Origin: an uncultured Acidobacteriota bacterium | GTDB taxonomy: Bacteria > Acidobacteriota > Terriglobia > Bryobacterales > Bryobacteraceae | Assembly: GCA_902826685.1 (NCBI GenBank) | Contig: CADEFT010000007.1 | Location: 62,001-126,000, forward strand | Length of the DNA: 64,000 nucleotides | Direction of reading: 5' to 3' | Shown: piece after piece, positions 53,546 through 62,163 of the stretch | Numbering within the stretch: the stretch's first letter is position 1 | How the letters are laid out: the number at the start of each line of letters is the position of its first letter | Translations under genes and position numbers: made by a program | Notes under the pieces: model-generated | What the model saw: the letters and a program-made list of their open reading frames with translations, nothing else | Database searches by the model: none | What the model was told of the DNA's origin: nothing

Positions 53546-54217
53546 ATGATTCCGCTTCGCGATACACAGCCGAGCTACGTCACACCAATCGTCACCATCG
53601 GATTGATTCTGGCCAATGTGGCGGCTTTCCTCTACGAGATCTCGCTCGACTCGTTTTCCCTCAACCATCTGCTGGCCGACCGCGGCATCGTCGCGGCCCG
53701 ATTTCAAACCGTCGACCTGTTCACATCCATGTTCCTGCACGGCGGCTGGATGCACCTGATCGGCAACATGTGGTTCCTGTGGATCTACGGCGACAACGTC
53801 GAAGATATCCTCGGCCACGGCCGCTACATCGTGTTCTATCTGCTGTGCGGCGTGGCCGCCGGAATGGTGCATATCCTGTTCAACGCCGGCTCGAAGATTC
53901 CCACCATCGGAGCGAGCGGCGCCATCGCCGGCGTCATGGGCGCCTACATGGCCAAGTTCCCGCATTCGAAAATTCTCACCGTCATTCCGTTCATCGTCTT
54001 CTTCACCACCGCCGAGATTCCGGCCGTGTTCATCCTGGCCTATTGGTTTATCATTCAGATCTTCAGCGGCGTGGGTGAGGTGGGCCATTCCTCGGCCTCC
54101 CAAGGCGCTGGCGTGGCGTGGTTTGCCCACGTCGGCGGCTTCGTGGCCGGCTATATTCTCATCCGCCTCATGCCCACTCACGATCGCTACCGCCACCGGC
54201 CGGATCTTAACTGGTAA
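53546..54217 (+). CDS. Rhomboid-family intramembrane serine protease
   Basis: A 223-residue protein with six membrane segments. The catalytic serine is in GASGAIAGVMGAY (about residues 125-137) and the catalytic His in AHVGGFVAGY near the C-terminus. The HGGWMHLIGNMWFLWIYG segment carries the conserved HxxxN oxyanion region. It cleaves membrane proteins within the bilayer. The neighbours pfkB and bshB1 (3-base gap) suggest one transcript but no common function. Confidence 0.93.
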   Translation: MIPLRDTQPSYVTPIVTIGLILANVAAFLYEISLDSFSLNHLLADRGIVAARFQTVDLFTSMFLHGGWMHLIGNMWFLWIYGDNVEDILGHGRYIVFYLLCGVAAGMVHILFNAGSKIPTIGASGAIAGVMGAYMAKFPHSKILTVIPFIVFFTTAEIPAVFILAYWFIIQIFSGVGEVGHSSASQGAGVAWFAHVGGFVAGYILIRLMPTHDRYRHRPDLNW

Positions 54218-54220
54218 CTC

Positions 54221-54958
54221 ATGCTCGATCTTGCCGACGATTTCAAACCGCTCGATATTCTTGCCATTGCCGCCCATCCCGACGATGTGGAACAAACCTG
54301 CGGCGGCACGTTGATCCGCATGGCCGAACAGGGCTACCGCACCGGCGTACTCGATCTGACGGCGGGGGAAATGGGTACGCGCGGCACACCGGCGCTGCGC
54401 ATCGAAGAATCGCAACACGCGGCAAAGCATATGCTGTGCGCCTGGCGCGGCAACCAGCGCTTCCCGGATGCGCGGCTGGATAATTCGCTGCCCGCCCGCA
54501 TGACACTGGCCGGTGAAATCCGCCGCCTGCGGCCGCGCGTGGTCATTCTGCCTTATTGGGAAGGCCGGCATCCGGATCATTACGTCGCGTCGAAGCTCGG
54601 TTACGAAAGCTGCTTTCTCGCCGGACTGGCCAAACTCGACGAAGGCGAATCCGTTCCGCACCGCCCGTTCAAGGTGATTTACGCGTCGCTCTACGCCAAC
54701 GTAACGCCGTCGTTTGTCGTGGACATCAGCGCGCAGTTCGAACGCCGCATGAAGGCGCTGCTCGCCTACCGCTCGCAGTACGGCGATCACGTGGAAGGCA
54801 GCGGTCTGTTCCCCAAAGAAGAAGAGATCCGCGAGCGCCTCGGCTCGGTCGCGCGATTCTATGGGAACCTCATCGGCGTCAAGTACGGCGAACCGTTTGT
54901 CGTCAAGGAAGCGATGCGCGTGGACGACATCGCGCAGATGGGCGTCCGGAGTTTCTAA
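54221..54958 (+). CDS. bshB1: Bacillithiol biosynthesis deacetylase BshB1-like (PIG-L family)
   Basis: A 245-residue zinc-dependent LmbE/PIG-L deacetylase. The metal motif is AHPDDVEQTCGGTL (residues 18-31) and the third ligand is in YWEGRHPDHYVASKLG (near 112). The GYESCFLAGL and LFPKEEEIRERLG regions match BshB1. It would deacetylate GlcNAc-malate to glucosaminyl-malate for bacillithiol. bshA and bshC are not in the window, so the pathway is inferred. It is followed by the deletion-scar region. Confidence 0.85.
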   Translation: MLDLADDFKPLDILAIAAHPDDVEQTCGGTLIRMAEQGYRTGVLDLTAGEMGTRGTPALRIEESQHAAKHMLCAWRGNQRFPDARLDNSLPARMTLAGEIRRLRPRVVILPYWEGRHPDHYVASKLGYESCFLAGLAKLDEGESVPHRPFKVIYASLYANVTPSFVVDISAQFERRMKALLAYRSQYGDHVEGSGLFPKEEEIRERLGSVARFYGNLIGVKYGEPFVVKEAMRVDDIAQMGVRSF

Positions 54959-55061
54959 CTACGCGAGCAACCGCTTGGCGAAATCGAACTCGCCGCCCAC
55001 GCCTGAAGCGAATCGGGAACGGCGATAGCGGCAATTGAGAGGTTACGAACGCGAGTTGCAT
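54903..55061 (-). pseudogene. Orphan gene start fused to a gene-end copy (deletion scar)
   Basis: The minus strand shows AAGGAG and an ATG at 55061, with the plausible N-terminus MQLAFVTSQLPLSPFP, which is like the first strand of a TIM-barrel or similar enzyme. After about 20 codons the frame enters, out of phase, the 43-base copy of the DUF1501 gene 3' end (54959-55001) and then the antisense of bshB1. Nothing supports a functional product. It looks like the two ends left after a deletion. It is not needed for any neighbour. Confidence 0.5.
54959..55001 (-). repeat. 43-base copy of the DUF1501 gene 3' end
   Basis: The stretch matches 60708-60750 at 42 of 43 positions and encodes VGGEFDFAKRLLA and the stop in the DUF1501 gene. 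Here the rest of the gene is missing. Confidence 0.9.
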
Positions 55062-55186
55062 CGTAGATTCTCCTTTCCGGTAAAGCGCGAATTTCTCCAA
55101 ACCGCCATTAGCAGTTTTGCGATTCGATAGCGCCTTACTGGCTGAACGCGGACGTAACGAACCGCGGTACAGAAGGAGAAACAACC

Positions 55187-56551
55187 ATGACTCGAATCCA
55201 TCGATTTTCGCTGGCGGTGCTGGCCGCCGGCTTGCTGAACACGGCCGCGGTGCAAGGACAGAACACCATGATTGAACCGGGCGCGGGCAACTGGAAGACG
55301 TTCGCGATCCCCTCCGGCAAAGACTATCGGGTGCCGCCACCGCCGGGCGAAGCGGAAAGCCGTGCCGAAATCGCCTGGCTCAAGGGCGTGACCGCGGAAA
55401 CCGATCCGCGGATCGCCGAGCAGGTTCAGTTCTGGGACGCCGGCGCGCCCGCCTACCGTTGGATTGACATGATGGTGAAACGCCAAACCGGCGGCCAGGC
55501 GATGACGCCCTTTCCGCATCGTGTGTTCACCTATGTGTCGATGGCGATGCATGACGCGACGGTGGCCGCCTGGGAATCGAAGTATTTCTATAACCGGCGC
55601 CGGCCGAGCGAAACCGATCCTTCGTTGAAGACGCGCGTGGCGGTGCCCGCCAGCCCGTCCTATCCTTCGGAGCATGCGGCTGCCGCGGGCGCCGCGGCGG
55701 CGGTGCTGGCAGCGATGCTGCCAGGCGAAGCGGCAGCCTTTGAAGGGCTGGCGGAAGAAGCGGCGCGCAGCCGGCTCTATGCGGGCGTGCAGTATCCCAG
55801 CGACTACTTTGCCGGTCTCGAACTCGGCCGGCACGTGGCGCAAAAGGTGATGGAACGCGCGCGGGCCGATGGTTCGGACGCAGTGTGGGCGGGCACCGTG
55901 CCATCGGGTCCGTGTATGTGGACGGGAACGAATCCGGGAAACGCGACCATGCCGAATTGGCGTCCGATCCTGCTGCGCTCGGGCAATGAGTTCCGTTCGG
56001 AGCCGCCACCCGATTGCCGCTCGGAAAGAATGCGTGCGGAATCGGACGCGGTGAAGAACTTTCCGCGCACGCTGCAAACGAACATGCGCGCCTTCTACTT
56101 CCATTCGCCTGAAGGAACGTTTACCGATTTCCACATGCTGTTGAGCCGGATGATGTTCGAGGACCATCTCGACCAGAATCCTCCGCGCTCGGCCAGGGCT
56201 TACGCGATGCTGGCGGGCGTGCTTTATGACACCTGGATCGCCAGTAACGATTCCAAGTACGCCTATTGGTATCTGCGCCCGCATCAGTTGGACTCGGGTA
56301 TCAACCCTCTGTTTCCGGCGCCGAACTTTCCTTCGTACCCGTCGAATCATTCCGCACTTTCGACGGCCCGCGCGGAGCTGCTGGGGTTCCTGTTCCCGGC
56401 CCGGAAGGACGCGATGACGGCGCTCGGCAAAGAGGCGGGCGATTCCCGGATCTGGGCCGGCATCCATTATGAAATGGACAATCAGGCGGGCGCGACCATG
56501 GGCCGGGCGGTGGCACGGAGGTTCATGGAATGGATGGATTCGGATCGATAA
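55187..56551 (+). CDS. PAP2/vanadium haloperoxidase-family protein with two PAP2-like cores
   Basis: A 454-residue exported protein with an AGGAG ribosome-binding site and a Sec signal (MTRIHRFSLAVLAAGLLNTA). Two consecutive halves each carry the superfamily motifs. The first has YNRRRP, SYPSEHAAAAGA and YAGVQYPSDY (Gln where a His is expected). The second has YLRPH, SYPSNHSALSTA and IWAGIHYEMD (His intact). The second half should bind phosphate or vanadate, while the first is probably degenerate. Such enzymes remove phosphate or oxidise halides. It is followed by an ECF sigma factor 54 bases downstream. Confidence 0.85.
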   Translation: MTRIHRFSLAVLAAGLLNTAAVQGQNTMIEPGAGNWKTFAIPSGKDYRVPPPPGEAESRAEIAWLKGVTAETDPRIAEQVQFWDAGAPAYRWIDMMVKRQTGGQAMTPFPHRVFTYVSMAMHDATVAAWESKYFYNRRRPSETDPSLKTRVAVPASPSYPSEHAAAAGAAAAVLAAMLPGEAAAFEGLAEEAARSRLYAGVQYPSDYFAGLELGRHVAQKVMERARADGSDAVWAGTVPSGPCMWTGTNPGNATMPNWRPILLRSGNEFRSEPPPDCRSERMRAESDAVKNFPRTLQTNMRAFYFHSPEGTFTDFHMLLSRMMFEDHLDQNPPRSARAYAMLAGVLYDTWIASNDSKYAYWYLRPHQLDSGINPLFPAPNFPSYPSNHSALSTARAELLGFLFPARKDAMTALGKEAGDSRIWAGIHYEMDNQAGATMGRAVARRFMEWMDSDR

Positions 56552-56605
56552 AGGAAACCGTGCCCGTGGTGAGCCAACCGGCGCCTGTCTCTCGCTATTC
56601 AGGGT

Positions 56606-57169
56606 ATGCAGGATACGACTCAACTGCTGGTCGCCTGGGGCAAAGGCGACCAGCAGGCTTTCGAATGCCTCACGCCGCGAGTGCAACAGGAACTACATCG
56701 GGTGGCGATGTACTATATGGCTGGAGAAAGGCGCGGACACATGCTGCAGGCGACCGCGCTGGTGAACGAAGCCTACATGAAGCTGATTGGCTGGAAGGGC
56801 GTCGAATGGACGGGCAAGCAGCATTTTTTCGGAGTGGCCGCTGGATTGATGCGGCGGGTGCTGGTGGATTACGCTCGATCGGGCGGACGGGCCAAGCGGG
56901 GTGCGAACACGGCGCGGGTGCCCCTTGCGGACGCTGGAGAGCTGGCTTTCCCGGCGGGCGCCGGCGTAGTGGCGGTGGATGACGCGATGAAAGACCTGGA
57001 GCGGCTGGCGCCGCGGCAAAGCAAGATCGTTGAGCTGCGTTACTTCGGCGGGTTGAGCCTGGAAGAGATCGCCGCCGCGATCGAAGTTTCGGTGGCCACC
57101 GTGCGGCGCGACTTCAGCATCGCCAAGGCCTGGTTGTTCCGTGAGCTCAGCCGGAAATCGATGGTATGA
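56606..57169 (+). CDS. ECF sigma factor (acidobacterial/planctomycete type)
   Basis: A 187-residue sigma factor with the pattern of the ECF group typical of acidobacteria and planctomycetes: LLVAWGKGDQQAFECLTPRV, then RRGHMLQATALVNEAYMKLI, KQHFFGVAAGLMRRVLVDYAR and LEEIAAAIEVSVATVRRDFS. These factors lie next to large Ser/Thr kinases, as here: its stop overlaps the kinase start (ATGA), so the two are translationally coupled. The kinase may regulate the factor by phosphorylation, as proposed for related pairs. Confidence 0.92.
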   Translation: MQDTTQLLVAWGKGDQQAFECLTPRVQQELHRVAMYYMAGERRGHMLQATALVNEAYMKLIGWKGVEWTGKQHFFGVAAGLMRRVLVDYARSGGRAKRGANTARVPLADAGELAFPAGAGVVAVDDAMKDLERLAPRQSKIVELRYFGGLSLEEIAAAIEVSVATVRRDFSIAKAWLFRELSRKSMV

Positions 57170-60100
57170 CACCGGAGCGCTACCAGCAGGTTGCCGATAT
57201 CTTTCACGCCGCCAGCGGGCTGGAGCAGGCCAGACGCAAGAGCTTTCTCGCCAGTGCGTGCGGCGCGGATGCGGAGCTGTTGCGGGAAGTAGAATCGCTG
57301 CTGGAAGCGGGCGGGCAGGCCGGGGATTTCATGGCATCGGGCTTGGAAACGAAGGTCTCCATGGATCTACGTCTGCCGGCCGGACGCCACATCGGACACT
57401 ACCGGATTGAGTCGTTTCTCGGCGCCGGCGGAATGGGGCAGGTGTACCTGGCGACGGATGTGCGATTGGGGCGCAAGGTAGCTCTGAAGATTCTGCCGGC
57501 GTCGGGCGAAAACGAGCAACGCCTGGAACGGTTCGAGGCCGAAGCCAGGGCCGCATCGGCGCTGAACCATCCCAACATCGTGACCATTTACGACGTGGGC
57601 CGCGACGAGGACGGTAAATTCCTGGTGATGGAGCATGTGGCGGGCCGGACGCTGCGCGACCTGCTGGAGAACGCTCCGATGCCCGAAGCCATTCCGCAAG
57701 TAGGGCTGCAACTGGCGCGAGCCTTGCGCGCAGCGCATGCCGGAGGCATTACGCATCGCGACATCAAGCCGGAAAACATCATGGTCCGCGAGGATGGTTT
57801 CGTGAAGGTGCTCGATTTCGGGCTGGCAAGGTTGATGAGCGCGGGTAACGATGTGACCAACGAAAGCGCGAACGGGGGCCGCATGGGCACGGTGCGCTAC
57901 ATGTCGCCGGAGCAGGCCGGAGGTGGCCATGTGGATCCTCCATCGGATGTGTTTTCGCTAGGCATCGTGTTTTATGAGATGGCCACGGGACGGCACCCTT
58001 TTCCAGCCCACTCCACCCTTGGAAGCTTCCACGCGGTGATGGTTTCGGCGCCGCCCCGCCCGTCTGCCATCCAAGCTTCGCTGCGGCCGGGCGTGGAGAG
58101 ACTGATTCTGGCGATGCTGAAAAAAGATCCCACCCGGCGGCCCACCAGCGCGCAGGTGGAAGCGGCGCTGGAAGCCGAAGCGGGACTGTCCCCGGCGGCC
58201 CACAACCTTCCCGTTCAACGAACGCCATTCGTGGGACGCGAGGAAGAACTGTTCCTGCTTGACTCGATGCTGCGGGACCCGGAGGGCCCGCGGCTGGTGA
58301 CGTTGACGGGACCGGGCGGCACGGGTAAGACGCGGCTGGCGCTGCGGGCGGCCGAAAACGCGATGGACGCCTTCATGGGCGGGGTCTACTTCGCGGATCT
58401 GGCGCCTCTTACCGAGCCGCGCCAGGTGGCTTCGGCCATCGCGATGAGCGTGGGCGTGCGCGAGACGGCGGACTTGGAACTTTGCGCGGCCATCGCTCAA
58501 CGGCTGGATTCTGCTGGCCCGGTGCTGTTGGTGCTGGACAATTTCGAACACCTGATGGAAGCCGCATCGGGAATCGCGCGGCTGTTCGAGCGGTGCGCGA
58601 CGGTGAAGATTCTCGCCACCAGCCGCCTGCCCCTTCACCTGTATGGCGAGCAGGAATTTCCCGTGCCGCCGCTGCCTCTGCCCGCCGAAGACGGCTCCGG
58701 CCGGGCGATGGATTTCGCTTCCATCGAGCTGTTCGTGCAGCGCGCCGCGGCGGTGAGGCCAGGCTTTGCCTTGACGGCGGAAAACACCGCCGCCGTTGCC
58801 GAGATCTGCCGCCGCCTGGATGGGTTGCCTCTGGCCATCGAACTGGCGGCCGCGCGCACGAAAGTCTTGCCTCCACGGGCGCTGCTGGCGCGCATCGAAA
58901 ACCGGCTGGAGTTGTTGACCGGAGGCAGCCGCGATCTGCCCGAGCGGCACCAGGCGTTGCGGCGCACCATCGGCTGGAGCTACGAACTGCTGACGCCCGC
59001 CGAGCGCAAGCTCTTCACGCGCCTCGCGGTTTTCGTTGGTGGCTGTACGCTCGAAGCGGCCGAGGCGGTGTGCAACACCCGCGAAGACCTGGAAGTCGAT
59101 ATTACCGAGGGCATTTCGTCGCTGGTGGACAAGAGCCTGATCCGGCAGGGCGCCGAGGAGCCGGGCGAGCCTCGTTTTTCGATGCTGGAGACAATCCGCG
59201 ACTACGCCCGCGAACGCCTTGCCTCAAGCGGCGACATGCCCGAGACCGAACGCGCGCATGCGGCCTACTACCTGGTGCTTTCCGAGGAACTGGCCGGTTC
59301 GGGTCCGGCGCAGCAGGAAGCGCTGGCTTTTTACCAACGCGAGTATGGCAATGTGCGAATGGCGATCCGCCACCTGATCGCAAGCGGCAACGGCGAATGG
59401 GCTTTGCGTTTGGGTGGCGCACAGCTTTGGTTCTGGGAACAGGTGGAATACTTCGGCGAAGGGCGTGAGTTGCTGGAAGCCATTCTGCGCATGCCTTCGG
59501 CGCAGGCGCCCACCGCCTTGCGGGCTCGCGTCGCTTATTTGCAAGGGACGTTGTGTTACCGCCTGGGCGATTACAGCCAGGCGCTGCGGCTTCAGGAGGA
59601 TGAGGCGCTCGCCATTTTCCGCCAGCTCGGCGACCGGCGCGGTATGGCGTCCGCCTTGATCGGAGTCGCTACGATCAAGCATGCGCTCAAGCGGAGCGGC
59701 GAGGCCATGTCCCTGCTTCGCCAAGCGGAGCGGATGTGGCGCGAGCAGGGCGACGACTCGGCGGCGGATTATTGTCTTCATAACCTGGCGCGCATCGCCG
59801 CCGCGCGGGGAGAATACGCCACGGCGCGCGGCTTGCTGGAAACCATCGCCGTCCAATTCGAACGGAGGGGCGACCGGCGCGGCGCCGCCTCAGCCTTTTG
59901 CAGCCTGGGCGACCTGGCGGAACAGGAGGGCGACATTGAGGGGGCGCGCGCGCATCAGCTGGATGGACTGCGCCAGTTCGAAGCATTGGGTGACGTGTCG
60001 GGCAGTGCGCGGGTTTTGGCCGATCTGGGAGACCTCGCCCGCCGCGCCCATAATTATGGCGAAGCGGAAGGCTTTTACCGCGATTCGCTGCGCGAGGCGA

Positions 60101-60384
60101 AGGAAGCGGCCCGCCGCACGCAGATCGCACGAGCCCTGGTGGAACTCGCCGGATGCTCACTGCTGCGGGACCGGCCGGAACGCGCCCTCACCCTGGCGAC
60201 GGCGGCCGCGAGCATGTTGCGCGCCGTGGCTTCCTCAAGCGTGGATCCGCTCCGGCAGACGGCTTCTGAAACCAGGAGCGCGGCGCGATCGTCGCTCGAT
60301 CAGGCGGCGGCAGGCAGCGCCGAGACCCTTGGGCGCAGCTTCACTCTGGAACAGGCGATCGAATACGCGCTGCGGCAGGACTAG
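57166..60384 (+). CDS. Ser/Thr kinase fused to an NTPase (AfsR-like) and TPR domain
   Basis: A 1072-residue protein. The N-terminal leader (TPERYQQVADIFHAASGLEQ) is typical of acidobacterial kinases. The kinase (about residues 82-345) has GAGGMGQVY, VALKIL, HRDIKPEN, DFGLARL and RYMSPEQAG. A STAND-type NTPase follows (about 350-640; P-loop LTGPGGTGKTRLAL, then LLVLDNFEHL and LATSRLPL), then a winged-helix-like region and TPR-like repeats to about 1040. No membrane helix is seen, so it is probably cytoplasmic. This layout suggests a signal-dependent switch in which NTP binding and TPR contacts control the kinase. It overlaps the sigma gene by 4 bases and the convergent DUF4242 gene by 4. Confidence 0.88.
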   Translation: MTPERYQQVADIFHAASGLEQARRKSFLASACGADAELLREVESLLEAGGQAGDFMASGLETKVSMDLRLPAGRHIGHYRIESFLGAGGMGQVYLATDVRLGRKVALKILPASGENEQRLERFEAEARAASALNHPNIVTIYDVGRDEDGKFLVMEHVAGRTLRDLLENAPMPEAIPQVGLQLARALRAAHAGGITHRDIKPENIMVREDGFVKVLDFGLARLMSAGNDVTNESANGGRMGTVRYMSPEQAGGGHVDPPSDVFSLGIVFYEMATGRHPFPAHSTLGSFHAVMVSAPPRPSAIQASLRPGVERLILAMLKKDPTRRPTSAQVEAALEAEAGLSPAAHNLPVQRTPFVGREEELFLLDSMLRDPEGPRLVTLTGPGGTGKTRLALRAAENAMDAFMGGVYFADLAPLTEPRQVASAIAMSVGVRETADLELCAAIAQRLDSAGPVLLVLDNFEHLMEAASGIARLFERCATVKILATSRLPLHLYGEQEFPVPPLPLPAEDGSGRAMDFASIELFVQRAAAVRPGFALTAENTAAVAEICRRLDGLPLAIELAAARTKVLPPRALLARIENRLELLTGGSRDLPERHQALRRTIGWSYELLTPAERKLFTRLAVFVGGCTLEAAEAVCNTREDLEVDITEGISSLVDKSLIRQGAEEPGEPRFSMLETIRDYARERLASSGDMPETERAHAAYYLVLSEELAGSGPAQQEALAFYQREYGNVRMAIRHLIASGNGEWALRLGGAQLWFWEQVEYFGEGRELLEAILRMPSAQAPTALRARVAYLQGTLCYRLGDYSQALRLQEDEALAIFRQLGDRRGMASALIGVATIKHALKRSGEAMSLLRQAERMWREQGDDSAADYCLHNLARIAAARGEYATARGLLETIAVQFERRGDRRGAASAFCSLGDLAEQEGDIEGARAHQLDGLRQFEALGDVSGSARVLADLGDLARRAHNYGEAEGFYRDSLREAKEAARRTQIARALVELAGCSLLRDRPERALTLATAAASMLRAVASSSVDPLRQTASETRSAARSSLDQAAAGSAETLGRSFTLEQAIEYALRQD

Positions 60385-60653
60385 GCGTAGCGTGCCGGAT
60401 CGATCATGCGGCGGACGGCGGAAATTCGATTGGCGGGAACACCCAACTGGCGGGCATGTTCCCGGATGATGCCTTCATCCGGAGCCAGATAGACGCAAAA
60501 CAGCTTGTTGTCGGTGACGTAGCTGTGCAGCCACTGAATCTCACCACCGAGCGAGCGGATGACTTCGAGCGACTTCAGCGATGCCGAGCGGACTTGATCT
60601 TCGGTCCAAGCGCCCGCGCCGGGGATCTCGCGCTCGATTACGTACTCCGGCAT
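60381..60653 (-). CDS. DUF4242-domain protein
   Basis: A 90-residue small ferredoxin-like-fold protein of the DUF4242 family: YVIEREIPGAGAWTEDQVRS, IQWLHSYVTDNKLFCVYLAP and ANRISAVRRMIDPARYA. Members bind metals or act as small monooxygenase-like proteins; the family has little experimental work behind it. It converges on the kinase gene and lies upstream of nothing else on its strand within 50 bases. Confidence 0.87.
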   Translation of the reverse strand: MPEYVIEREIPGAGAWTEDQVRSASLKSLEVIRSLGGEIQWLHSYVTDNKLFCVYLAPDEGIIREHARQLGVPANRISAVRRMIDPARYA

Positions 60654-60707
60654 AGGCGCAGAATATCACAGGAGCGAGTGGCTGCTGTGCCTCTCGTTTC
60701 CTATCCG

Positions 60708-60750
60708 CTACGCGAGCAACCGCTTGGCGAAATCGAACTCACCGCCCACG
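60708..60750 (-). repeat. 3' end of the DUF1501 gene, source of the copy at 54959
   Basis: The last 43 bases of the DUF1501 gene, including its stop, recur at 54959-55001 with one mismatch. Confidence 0.9.
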
Positions 60751-62159
60751 TCGGTCAACCGGAAATCCCGCCCCTGGAAAAAATACGTGAGCTTCTTGTG
60801 CTCAAGCCCGATCAGGCTCAGCAGCGTGGCGTGCAGGTCGTGCATCGACACCCGGTCTTCGGCCGCCTTCAAACCGATCGCGTCCGTGGACCCGATCGCC
60901 TTGCCGCCCTTGATGCCGCCTCCGGCCATCCACACCGAAAAGCCGTAAGGGTTGTGATCCCGTCCGTTGTGATTGCCCGTGCCGCCTTCGGCGCCGTCGG
61001 TGAACGGAGTCCGTCCGAAATCGCCGCCCCAAACAACGACCGTGCTATCGAGCAGACCGTGCGCCTTCAGATCGGCGAGCAGCCCGGCGATCGGTTTGTC
61101 CACCTTGTTCGCCATGAACGTATGGTTACGGTCGCATTCGTTGTGCGCGTCCCAGCCGACCTCGGCGCCCTTCTTGCCGCCTGAGTAGAGCTGCACGAAC
61201 CGCACGCCGCGCTCCACCAGCCGCCGCGCCATCAGACACATCGATCCGAATTCGGAGGTGTCCTTTTCATCCATGCCATAAAGCTTCCTGGTCGCCTCGG
61301 ATTCCTTACTCAGATCCGCGACGTCCGGTACCGACATCTGCATCTTGAACGCCAGTTCATACGAAGCGATACGCGCCGCCAGTTCCGTATCCTCGGCGCG
61401 CGAAGCGCGATGCCCCTCGTTGTAGTCGCGCAACAGGTCGAGCATCCGCCGCTGCTCTTCCACCGTCGTGCCTTGCGGCGGATGGACGTTCAGAATCGGC
61501 GGCCCTTCGCTGCGCAGCACCGTGCCCTGATACATGGCCGGCAGAAATCCCGAACCATACGCCGGCGACCCGGCCTTGATGCCGCCATCGAGCATCACCA
61601 CATAAGCCGGCAAATTCTCCGACTCGCTTCCCAATCCATACGTCACCCAACTGCCGATACTCGGACGGCCCACGCGCGCCCACCCGGTATTCATCCACGT
61701 CTGCCCCGTCACGTGCGTGAACCCGTCGTGATAGCAGGAGCGAACCACGGCCAGATCGTCGGCATGCCGCGCGACATTCTCAAACAGGTCCGATATCTCC
61801 AGCCCCGATTGACCGCGCCTCCGGAAGGTACGCCGAGACGCCATCAACGGCACCTTCTCCATCCGCGTGAATTGAAAATCCACTTTGCCGAAACTCTCAG
61901 GCACCGGCTGGCCGTCGAGCTTCGCCAACTCGGGCTTGGGATCGAAGCTGTCGATGTGGCTCGGACCGCCGTGCATGAACAGGAAGATCACCGCCTTGCC
62001 CTTGGCGGCAAAATGCGGTGGCCGCGCCGCCATCGCGTTGCGCGCCGCCTGTGCGTCGCGGCCCAGGAGAAAAGAGGCGGCCAGCGATCCAAACCCGAGC
62101 CCGGAACGTTCCAGGAACTGGCGGCGGGAAGCGGCTTCGAATGTTTTTCGGCAAAGCAT
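60708..62159 (-). CDS. DUF1501-domain protein with twin-arginine signal
   Basis: A 483-residue protein with a Tat signal (SRRQFLERSGLGFGSLAASF) and the sulfatase-like fold of the DUF1501 family: IFLFMHGGPSHIDSFDPKPE near residue 57, VVWGGDFGRTPF and LTYFFQGRDFRLTDVGG at the end. The family occurs in planctomycetes, acidobacteria and Verrucomicrobia, nearly always beside a DUF1549/DUF1553 gene, and is thought to be periplasmic; its reaction is unknown. It starts 4 bases after the stop of that partner. Confidence 0.93.
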   Translation of the reverse strand: MLCRKTFEAASRRQFLERSGLGFGSLAASFLLGRDAQAARNAMAARPPHFAAKGKAVIFLFMHGGPSHIDSFDPKPELAKLDGQPVPESFGKVDFQFTRMEKVPLMASRRTFRRRGQSGLEISDLFENVARHADDLAVVRSCYHDGFTHVTGQTWMNTGWARVGRPSIGSWVTYGLGSESENLPAYVVMLDGGIKAGSPAYGSGFLPAMYQGTVLRSEGPPILNVHPPQGTTVEEQRRMLDLLRDYNEGHRASRAEDTELAARIASYELAFKMQMSVPDVADLSKESEATRKLYGMDEKDTSEFGSMCLMARRLVERGVRFVQLYSGGKKGAEVGWDAHNECDRNHTFMANKVDKPIAGLLADLKAHGLLDSTVVVWGGDFGRTPFTDGAEGGTGNHNGRDHNPYGFSVWMAGGGIKGGKAIGSTDAIGLKAAEDRVSMHDLHATLLSLIGLEHKKLTYFFQGRDFRLTDVGGEFDFAKRLLA

Positions 62160-62163
62160 AGAT

